This document shows positions 1 through 5,287 of a DNA stretch of 5,287 nt, in pieces (position 1 is the stretch's first letter; each line of letters begins with the position of its first letter). Below the pieces are notes generated by a model that saw nothing but the letters and a program-made list of their open reading frames with translations, had not been told where the DNA came from and did no database searches. The DNA comes from an uncultured Actinoplanes sp. (GTDB lineage Bacteria > Actinomycetota > Actinomycetes > Mycobacteriales > Micromonosporaceae). The stretch is taken from positions 1 through 5,287 of the forward strand of contig CAKUMG010000505.1 of assembly GCA_934667465.1 (NCBI GenBank), read 5' to 3'. Both the position numbers and the translations under genes were made by a program.

Positions 1-561
1 GTGGTGGCGGTGCCCCTGACGATCGTGGTCGCGATCGTGGCGGTCATGTACTTCACCCCGGACTCCGCCGACGAGCCCGCCGCGGCCCCGTCCGCGACGC
101 AGCCCGCGGTGATCCCGAGCGCCCCGGTGCAGATGGCCGCGCCCGCCCTCGGTGAGCGCCAGAAGCAGGTCTGCCTCGCGGTCACCTCGCAGCTCCCCAA
201 CGCGGTCCGCGACCTGCCCGCCCGCAAGGTCTCCGCGGGCCCGGAGCAGAACGCCGCCTACGGCGAGCCGGCCCTCACGGTCGCCTGCGGCGTCACCCAG
301 CCGGTGGTGTGCAAGACCATGACGGACACCGACGGCTGCGTCCCAATGGACACCGAGCTCCTCAACATGGACCAGGTCTGCTGGTACGCGTCCCAGCAGG
401 ACGCGAGCACCACCTTCACCACCATGGACCGCGAGGTCGCCGTGGCGGTGACGGTCCCCAACGCCTACGAGCAGCCGGCCCAATGGGCCAACGAGTTCTC
501 CCGCGCAGTCGTCGAGACCGTCACGTCGCGGGCCACAGGTACGCCGTACGGCTGCGTCTGA
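1..561 (+). CDS. DUF3515 family membrane-anchored protein, 5' end probably outside the window
   Basis: At least 186 residues are visible, ending at TGA 559-561. The frame is open from base 1. The GTG there starts a Val-Val-Ala-Val-Pro stretch and no ribosome binding site can be seen, so the true start is probably upstream and the first codon is likely an internal valine. Residues 2-18 are strongly hydrophobic and look like the end of a single signal-anchor helix. An Ala/Pro/Ser-rich linker follows (about 20-50), then an extracytoplasmic domain. The pattern AYGEPALTVACGV (86-98), the late VAVTVPN (about 147-153) and the overall length fit the actinobacterial DUF3515 family, whose function is unknown. 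Six cysteines (58, 96, 104, 113, 127, 185) lie after the membrane segment, an even number that suits disulfides outside the cell. The gene converges on ddl, an arrangement I recall from other actinobacteria, where thiL is often nearby. Family assignment is by eye from motifs. Confidence 0.75.
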   Translation: MVAVPLTIVVAIVAVMYFTPDSADEPAAAPSATQPAVIPSAPVQMAAPALGERQKQVCLAVTSQLPNAVRDLPARKVSAGPEQNAAYGEPALTVACGVTQPVVCKTMTDTDGCVPMDTELLNMDQVCWYASQQDASTTFTTMDREVAVAVTVPNAYEQPAQWANEFSRAVVETVTSRATGTPYGCV

Positions 562-598
562 CCCACCGGGTCACCCAACCCCACCGGGCCCCCGACCC

Positions 599-618
599 CA
601 CCCCTCCTGAACGGGGTG
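599..618. other. Short hairpin after the DUF3515 gene
   Basis: CACCCC (599-604) and GGGGTG (613-618) are perfect reverse complements around an 8-base loop. This gives a small 6-bp hairpin 38 bases after the DUF3515 stop. There is no T tract. It may assist the larger stem-loop that follows, or it may be chance in GC-rich DNA. Confidence 0.3.
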
Positions 619-641
619 AACCGCTCTCACGCCCGCCACCG

Positions 642-687
642 CAGTACGCCCGTCGATGACTTGGTCACCGGCCCAAGGGGCGTACTG
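642..687. terminator. Composite stem-loop between convergent genes, likely bidirectional terminator
   Basis: CAGTACGCCC (642-651) and GGGCGTACTG (678-687) are perfect 10-bp reverse complements. Inside them CTTGG (660-664) pairs with CCAAG (673-677) around an 8-base loop. The inner 3' arm abuts the outer 3' arm, so the element can form about 15 base pairs with one 8-base bulge (652-659). It sits between the stop of the DUF3515 gene (561) and the stop of ddl (716) and can fold on either strand. There is no run of T on either side, which is common for actinobacterial terminators. The structure is seen directly; its role as terminator is inferred from position. Confidence 0.55.
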
Positions 688-715
688 TCAGCCGAGCGGA
701 GCGAGGCCATCAAAC

Positions 716-1819
<1,104 letters not shown>

Positions 1820-1826
1820 GGAAGGG

Positions 1827-1832
1827 CCTCTC
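1827..1832 (-). promoter_or_regulatory. Ribosome binding site of ddl
   Basis: On the minus strand GAGAGG lies 7 bases before the ATG at 1819. It supports that start, which also places the GGRSTEH motif at the usual distance from the N terminus. Confidence 0.6.
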
Positions 1833-1891
1833 GTTCCTGGTCGAACTCCGCAGGCGCGCCGGGTCCGCGAGGGGCCGACGCGCCGGGGGTG

Positions 1892-1919
1892 ACCCTACTC
1901 TGCGTACACCGGTTTTCGA
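1892..1919 (-). promoter_or_regulatory. Candidate promoter for ddl
   Basis: On the minus strand TAGGGT (1897-1892) fits the actinobacterial housekeeping -10 form TANNNT. TCGAAA (1919-1914), 16 bases upstream, matches 4 of 6 positions of the -35 consensus. Transcription would begin near 1885, giving a leader of about 65 bases before the ATG at 1819. The region just upstream is clearly richer in A and T than its surroundings. This would allow ddl to be transcribed apart from the upstream operon. It is read by eye, with no start-site data. Confidence 0.45.
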
Positions 1920-1934
1920 TGATCCCGGTCGCCA

Positions 1935-1963
1935 CCACGACTCATCGGCACCATCAGTCGTGG
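1935..1963. other. Hairpin between the zinc-ribbon gene and ddl
   Basis: CCACGACT (1935-1942) and AGTCGTGG (1956-1963) are perfect 8-bp reverse complements around a 13-base loop. The stem begins 19 bases after the zinc-ribbon stop codon (1983-1985) and lies just before the candidate ddl promoter. It could attenuate or end the upstream transcript, or be a binding site for a regulator of ddl. No T run follows, so plain termination is uncertain. Confidence 0.4.
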
Positions 1964-1982
1964 AACCCGATACAACCCGTAA

Positions 1983-2339
1983 TCAGGCAGCGAACGACTG
2001 CGGCAGCACCCCGTCGTCCCACAGCCGGTCCAGGTGATCGAGGAACCCGACCAGGCTGCGTTCCAGCTCCCGCCGCTCCGCCGCGCTCAGCGTCGCAAGC
2101 GGGTCGGAGAAGACCAGCCCCTCGGGGTGCTTGGCGCGCGTGCCGACGAACTTGTGGCACGCGGTGCACCACACATAGGAGACCAGGGTCGGCCGGCGCG
2201 CTGCCGGGGGCGTGGTCACGTACGCCCGGACGCCCTTCTCGCCGCAGGAGGGGCACTCCCGCTCGCCCGGCGCCAGGAAGAAGCTCTCCCCCGTCGCCAG
2301 CGCCGTGACCTCGGTCCCGTTGAAAGTGCTCCACTCCAT
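1983..2339 (-). CDS. Small zinc-ribbon protein of unknown function
   Basis: I do not recognise a named family for this 118-residue protein. It has CPSCG (29-33) and CTACH (58-62), two CxxC knuckles 25 residues apart that should bind one zinc. Between them is a beta-like stretch (VRAYVTT, then LVSYVW). After them come GLVFSDP (74-80) and a probable amphipathic helix LSAAERRELERSLVGFLDHL (84-103), ending in acidic and hydrophobic residues. No signal peptide or membrane segment is seen, so it is probably cytoplasmic. The second ATG-side option is poor: the ATG at 2339 is the only sensible start, 9 bases after the stop of the PLP-enzyme gene. No clear purine-rich ribosome site precedes it, which suggests translation coupled to that gene. 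Zinc ribbons serve in nucleic-acid binding, protein contact or metal handling, and nothing here decides among these. Confidence 0.8.
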   Translation of the reverse strand: MEWSTFNGTEVTALATGESFFLAPGERECPSCGEKGVRAYVTTPPAARRPTLVSYVWCTACHKFVGTRAKHPEGLVFSDPLATLSAAERRELERSLVGFLDHLDRLWDDGVLPQSFAA

Positions 2340-2348
2340 GGCGAGAAA

Positions 2349-3458
2349 CTAGTCGAGCGCCGCCGTCAGGTCCGCCACCAGGTCGGCCGTGTCCTCGATC
2401 CCGCACGAGAGCCGCACGAAGCCGGGCGGCGTGTCGTCGCCCCACTGCGCGCGCCGGTCGGCGGTGGTGTGCAGCCCGCCGAACGACGTCGCCGCGAACA
2501 CCAGCTCGGAACGCTTGAGGAACCGGGCGACCCGCTCGGCGCTGCCCAGGTCGAAGGAGACGATGCCCGGGATGCGGCGCATCTGACCGCGGGCGATCTC
2601 GTACGCCGGATCACCCTCGAGCCCCGGCCACCGCACCCCGGTGACGTCCGCCCGCTGGGCGAGGAGCGCGGCGACCGCGGCGGCGTTGGCGCTCTGCCGG
2701 GCGAGCCGCAGGTCCAGCGTGGCCAGCGACCGGTGCGCGAGCCAGCAGTCGAAGCCGCCCGGGACCCCGCCGGTCTGTGCGCGCCACGTCGTGACGCCGG
2801 TCAGCAGCTCCTCGTCGCGCGCGGCCACATAGCCCAGCAGGACGTCGGAGTGCCCGGTCAGCGCCTTGGTGCCGGACGCGACCACGAGGTCGGCGCCCAG
2901 GTCGAGGGGCCGCTGACCGAGCGGGGTGGCCGTGGTGTTGTCGACCGCGACCAGGGCACCCCCGGCGTGCGCGGCGGCGGCGACCGCGGGCAGGTCGCAC
3001 ACGTCGAGGCCGGGGTTGGCCGGGGTCTCCAGCAGCACCAGCCGCACGCCCGCGAAGGACGGGTAGGGCCCGGCGGTGGGCACGAGCACCGTGCTGACGC
3101 CCAGGTCCCGCAGCGTGCCCTCGGCGAAGGCGCGCACGGTGAAGTAGCCGTCCGCCGGCAGGGCCACGGTGTCGCCGGCCTTGAGCACCGACAGCAGCAG
3201 GGCCGTGATGGCGGCCTGGCCGGTGGCGAAGGCCCGTACGGCTCCGCCCTCGAGCTCGCCGATCGCCGCCTCCAGGGCGCGCCTGGTCGGGTTGTCGGGG
3301 CGGCCGTAGCCGTTCTCGGTGGGCCCGGTCTCCGGGTCCAGGTGGTAGGGCGCCGCCAGCACCGGTCCCGGCAGGAACGGCTGGCCCGGCACGGGCTCGG
3401 GGAGCCCCGCGTGCACGACGACCGTGCCGTCGCCACGCGTGCCCGAGGTGGAACTCAT
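2349..3458 (-). CDS. PLP-dependent enzyme of the cystathionine gamma-synthase/lyase family
   Basis: This 369-residue fold-type I PLP enzyme belongs to the Cys/Met metabolism family, which makes or breaks C-S bonds at the beta or gamma carbon of amino acids. Visible motifs are [13 protein letters not shown] (51-63, the Tyr/Arg pair that holds phosphate from the neighbouring subunit), Y105 (ring-stacking Tyr position), ETPANP (144-149), D173 in VDNTTATP (binds the PLP nitrogen), [12 protein letters not shown] (195-206, with K198 the Schiff-base lysine) and VRLSCGIED (348-356, R349 for the substrate carboxylate). The usual SLGGxES segment reads SFGGLHT (325-331), so the family Glu appears replaced by His330, and the usual HPAxMTH segment is absent. 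Substrate is therefore uncertain: cystathionine lyase or synthase, or another sulfur amino acid. Its ATG overlaps the gpsA stop as ATGA, with GGGAG 11 bases upstream, so it is coupled to gpsA. Confidence 0.88.
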   Translation of the reverse strand: MSSTSGTRGDGTVVVHAGLPEPVPGQPFLPGPVLAAPYHLDPETGPTENGYGRPDNPTRRALEAAIGELEGGAVRAFATGQAAITALLLSVLKAGDTVALPADGYFTVRAFAEGTLRDLGVSTVLVPTAGPYPSFAGVRLVLLETPANPGLDVCDLPAVAAAAHAGGALVAVDNTTATPLGQRPLDLGADLVVASGTKALTGHSDVLLGYVAARDEELLTGVTTWRAQTGGVPGGFDCWLAHRSLATLDLRLARQSANAAAVAALLAQRADVTGVRWPGLEGDPAYEIARGQMRRIPGIVSFDLGSAERVARFLKRSELVFAATSFGGLHTTADRRAQWGDDTPPGFVRLSCGIEDTADLVADLTAALD

Positions 3459-4450
3459 TCCGGCTTCATCTCCCGACCCATCAGCAATTTGACCGCGACG
3501 CGCGGGTCCACTCCCTCGTGGCAGACGCGCTCGACCTGCTCGGTGATCGGCATCTCGACGCCGTGCGCCCGGGCGAGGTCGCGGATGGCGAGGCAGCTCT
3601 TGACGCCCTCGGCGGTCTGCTTGGTGGCGCGCTGCGCCTCCTCGAGCGACTCGCCGCGGCCCAGGTGCTCGCCGAACGTGTGGTTGCGGGACAGCGGCGA
3701 GGAGCAGGTCGCCACCAGGTCGCCGAGCCCGGCGAGCCCCGCGAAGGTCATCGGGTCGGCGCCGAGCGCGACGCCGAGCCGGGCGGTCTCGGCCAGGCCG
3801 CGGGTGATCAGGGACGCCTTGGTGTTGTCGCCCATGCCCATGGCCGAGGCCATGCCGTAGGCGAGCGCGATCACGTTCTTGACCGCGCCGCCGATCTCGC
3901 AGCCGATGACGTCGTCGCTCGTGTAGGGGCGCAGGTAGTGCAGGGCGATGCTCTGCTGCACGGCCTGCGTGCGCCGGGCGTCGGTGCCCGCGACCACGGT
4001 GGCGGCGGGCTGCTCGGCGGCGATCTCCGGTGCCAGGTTGGGCCCGGAGACGACCACCACCCGGTCGGGGTCGACGCGAGCCGTCTCGACGATGACCTGG
4101 CTCATCCGCTTGGTGGTGCCGAGCTCGATCCCCTTCATCAGGGAGATCAGCGTGGCGTCGGGGGGCAGATGCGGCGCCCAGTCGGCCAGGTTGCCGCGCA
4201 GGGTCTGCGACGGCACCGCCAGGAACACGAAGTCGGCGCCCGCGACGGCGGTGGCCAGGTCGCTGGTGGCCGTCACCCGCGACGGCAGCTGCACGCCCGG
4301 CAGCGACGCCTCGTTGACGTGGTGGTCACGGATCGCCGCGGCGACCTGTTCCCGGCGCGCCCACATGGTCACCTCCGCGCCGCCCTCCGCCAGGATCTTG
4401 GCGAACGCGGTGCCCCAGGCACCCGCTCCGAGCATCGCCGCCCGCGTCAT
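3455..4450 (-). CDS. gpsA: NAD(P)-dependent glycerol-3-phosphate dehydrogenase
   Basis: The enzyme reduces dihydroxyacetone phosphate to sn-glycerol 3-phosphate in the cytoplasm, the backbone of phospholipids. The 331-residue length is normal. The N-terminal Rossmann domain has GAGAWGTA (8-15) for NAD(P). Further motifs are LAVPSQ (77-82), LMKGIE (104-109, with K106), [10 protein letters not shown] (135-144), [14 protein letters not shown] (186-199, with catalytic K191), [15 protein letters not shown] (207-221), GLAGLGDL (238-245) and SRN (254-256). All key residues are present. The frame is open far upstream (to 5239), but homology begins at the ATG at 4450, which has AAGGGG 8 bases before it. 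That ATG overlaps the stop of the acyltransferase gene as ATGA, and the gpsA stop in turn overlaps the next start, so expression is tightly coupled on both sides. It supplies the substrate pathway of its PlsC-type neighbour. Confidence 0.96.
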   Translation of the reverse strand: MTRAAMLGAGAWGTAFAKILAEGGAEVTMWARREQVAAAIRDHHVNEASLPGVQLPSRVTATSDLATAVAGADFVFLAVPSQTLRGNLADWAPHLPPDATLISLMKGIELGTTKRMSQVIVETARVDPDRVVVVSGPNLAPEIAAEQPAATVVAGTDARRTQAVQQSIALHYLRPYTSDDVIGCEIGGAVKNVIALAYGMASAMGMGDNTKASLITRGLAETARLGVALGADPMTFAGLAGLGDLVATCSSPLSRNHTFGEHLGRGESLEEAQRATKQTAEGVKSCLAIRDLARAHGVEMPITEQVERVCHEGVDPRVAVKLLMGREMKPE

Positions 4451-5202
4451 CCGAGTTGCCCCTTCGTTCCGTCCTGCTCCGTCGATGCACCGGCCTGCCG
4501 CGGCGGCCGGTGGAAGAGCTGCCCCCGCGGGGCGGGCTCGTGGCGCAGCTCGGCGAGCAGCTCCCGGGTGGCGAGCTGGACCTGCTCGGTCATCTGCTCC
4601 AGCACCGTCCGGGTGGGCGCCTCGCCCTCGAAGCGGCTGAGGTCGACCGGCTTGCCGGCGATGACGCTGACCGGCACCCGGGGCCGCAGCGAGATCTTGC
4701 CCGTCCGCACGTCGTGCACCTGCTGGGTCCCCCACGTCGCCATCGGCACGATCGGGGCGCCGGTCGCCAGGGCGAGCCGGGCCGCGCCGGTCTTGCCGCG
4801 CATCGGCCACAGGTCGGGGTCGCGGGTGGTCGTGCCCTCGGGGTAGATCACGACGACACCGCCCTCCCGGATCGCGGCGATCGAGTTGTCGAGCGACTTC
4901 GCCGCCTCGACGCTGCCCCGGACGACCGGGATCTGTGCGGTCTTCACCATGAGGAAGCCGACGACCGGGATCTTCCAGATGCTCGACTTCGCCAGGAAGC
5001 GGGGCCACCGGCCGGAGTTGTAGATGTAGTGCGCGATCACCACCGGGTCGAACTGCGACATGTGGTTCGGAGCGATGATGAAGCCGCCGCCGGGGGGCAG
5101 GTTCTCCATCCCGTACCAGCTCCGCTTGGTCCAGACCTTCATCAGCGGCACGAGCAGCAGCCAAGCCAGCCGGCGCCAGAATCCCAGCCTCCGTCGCGTC
5201 AC
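4447..5202 (-). CDS. plsC: PlsC-type 1-acylglycerol-3-phosphate acyltransferase
   Basis: Members of this family move an acyl chain onto lysophosphatidic acid at the inner face of the membrane, giving phosphatidic acid. The 251-residue protein shows block I NHMSQFDP (46-53, the HX4D pair H47/D52), block II around PVVRG (92-96), block [11 protein letters not shown] (120-127) and block [12 protein letters not shown] (149-158), in normal order and spacing. A basic start (MTRRR) followed by a hydrophobic stretch (12-21) should bind the membrane. The last 30 or so residues are polar and Pro/Gln/Gly-rich, with no recognised domain. The start is GTG, supported by GGAGG 8 bases upstream. It is first in the minus-strand run seen here and overlaps gpsA by ATGA, in keeping with shared use of glycerol 3-phosphate. 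Close relatives that acylate other lipids or sugars cannot be excluded, so the symbol is by family. Confidence 0.88.
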   Translation of the reverse strand: MTRRRLGFWRRLAWLLLVPLMKVWTKRSWYGMENLPPGGGFIIAPNHMSQFDPVVIAHYIYNSGRWPRFLAKSSIWKIPVVGFLMVKTAQIPVVRGSVEAAKSLDNSIAAIREGGVVVIYPEGTTTRDPDLWPMRGKTGAARLALATGAPIVPMATWGTQQVHDVRTGKISLRPRVPVSVIAGKPVDLSRFEGEAPTRTVLEQMTEQVQLATRELLAELRHEPAPRGQLFHRPPRQAGASTEQDGTKGQLG

Positions 5203-5210
5203 CGTGTCTC

Positions 5211-5215
5211 CCTCC
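5211..5215 (-). promoter_or_regulatory. Ribosome binding site of the PlsC-type gene
   Basis: On the minus strand GGAGG, followed directly by GAG, lies 8 bases before the GTG at 5202. It is the best ribosome site in the window and decides in favour of the GTG start; no ATG in frame lies upstream. Confidence 0.75.
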
Positions 5216-5234
5216 GGTCCCCCACTGGGACAAA

Positions 5235-5264
5235 ATCATGCCTGCTCGCCCGCGGGGGAGCCAG
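5235..5264 (-). promoter_or_regulatory. Weak candidate promoter for the plsC-gpsA cluster
   Basis: On the minus strand CATGAT (5240-5235) is a 4-of-6 match to the -10 consensus, and CTGGCT (5264-5259), 18 bases upstream, is a poor -35 match. The stretch 5231-5240 is an A/T-rich island in otherwise GC-rich DNA and stands about 30 bases before the start codon, a reasonable promoter position. An imperfect dyad lies in the spacer. The cluster might instead be read from further upstream, outside the window. Confidence 0.3.
5245..5260. other. Imperfect 16-bp palindrome upstream of plsC
   Basis: CTCgCCCGCGGGgGAG reads the same on both strands apart from one central-flank mismatch (5248 against 5257). 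The core CCCGCGGG (5249-5256) is perfect. It overlaps the spacer of the candidate promoter, so it could be an operator for a dimeric repressor. GC-rich palindromes arise often by chance in such DNA. Confidence 0.25.
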
Positions 5265-5285
5265 GGTGGGTCCGGCCACCCGTGG
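5261..5285. other. Inverted repeat at the right edge of the window
   Basis: GGGTGG (5264-5269) pairs perfectly with CCACCC (5276-5281) around a 6-base loop. CCA (5261-5263) and TGG (5283-5285) extend it to 9 pairs with a single bulged G at 5282. It may be a terminator for a gene beyond the window or a regulatory dyad for the plsC cluster; the window ends too soon to tell. Confidence 0.35.
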
Positions 5286-5287
5286 CG

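Noticed and set aside
309..659. 116-codon plus-strand frame overlapping the DUF3515 gene
   Set aside because: It is a +2 shadow of the DUF3515 gene, His/Arg/Pro-rich, with no start signal.
3459..3480. A SAM or other sulfur riboswitch before the PLP-enzyme gene
   Set aside because: The gene has no leader of its own: its start overlaps the gpsA stop by four bases, leaving no room for a riboswitch.
2034..3860. 608-codon plus-strand open frame
   Set aside because: It lies antisense to the zinc-ribbon, PLP-enzyme and gpsA genes, is Arg/Gly/Ala-rich with no motif, and arises because GC-rich codons rarely give stops on the opposite strand.
3518..4846. 442-codon plus-strand open frame
   Set aside because: It is antisense to gpsA and plsC, both with full sets of family motifs; its composition is low-complexity and no ribosome site supports it.
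4451..5239. In-frame 5' extension of gpsA (a 594-codon reading)
   Set aside because: The extension is a shadow of plsC in another frame. GpsA homology begins exactly at the ATG at 4450, which has a ribosome site and the standard ATGA overlap.

Overview
The window is very GC-rich, with tightly packed genes whose codons favour G or C in third position. This points to an actinomycete (Actinomycetota). The gene order matches a block I recall from that phylum: a secreted DUF3515 protein converging on a D-Ala-D-Ala ligase, with gpsA and an acyltransferase further along. In Mycobacterium tuberculosis the counterpart region is Rv2980-ddlA-gpdA2, with fbiD next to it. A cystathionine-synthase-like gene between gpsA and ddl is closer to what I recall from Streptomyces or Micromonospora types. 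That narrower placement is inference only.

Layout, left to right: (1) 1-561, plus strand, the 3' part of a membrane-anchored DUF3515 protein that probably begins before the window. (2) 562-715, a convergent intergenic gap holding a composite stem-loop that looks like a shared terminator. (3) 716-1819, minus strand, ddl, D-alanine--D-alanine ligase. (4) 1820-1982, an intergenic region with a candidate ddl promoter and an 8-bp hairpin. (5) 1983-2339, minus strand, a 118-residue zinc-ribbon protein of unknown role. (6) 2349-3458, minus strand, a PLP enzyme of the cystathionine gamma-synthase/lyase family with a divergent substrate loop. (7) 3455-4450, minus strand, gpsA. (8) 4447-5202, minus strand, a PlsC-type acyltransferase with a GTG start. 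(9) 5203-5287, a short upstream region with a strong ribosome binding site, a weak candidate promoter and dyads.

The minus-strand genes run plsC -> gpsA -> PLP enzyme -> zinc ribbon -> ddl. The first three are joined by 4-base ATGA overlaps and the fourth follows after 9 bases, so these four almost certainly share one transcript. ddl follows after 163 bases and probably has its own promoter as well. Functionally, GpsA makes sn-glycerol 3-phosphate and PlsC-type enzymes acylate it or its lyso product to build phospholipid. Ddl makes the D-Ala-D-Ala dipeptide of peptidoglycan. The block therefore couples envelope lipid and wall precursor supply, with a sulfur-amino-acid-type enzyme and an uncharacterised zinc-binding protein inserted between them.

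I see no mobile element, CRISPR array, tRNA or rRNA. Most of the window is ordinary core genome. The points worth following are the altered active-site loop of the PLP enzyme, the unknown zinc-ribbon protein, and the structured intergenic regions.
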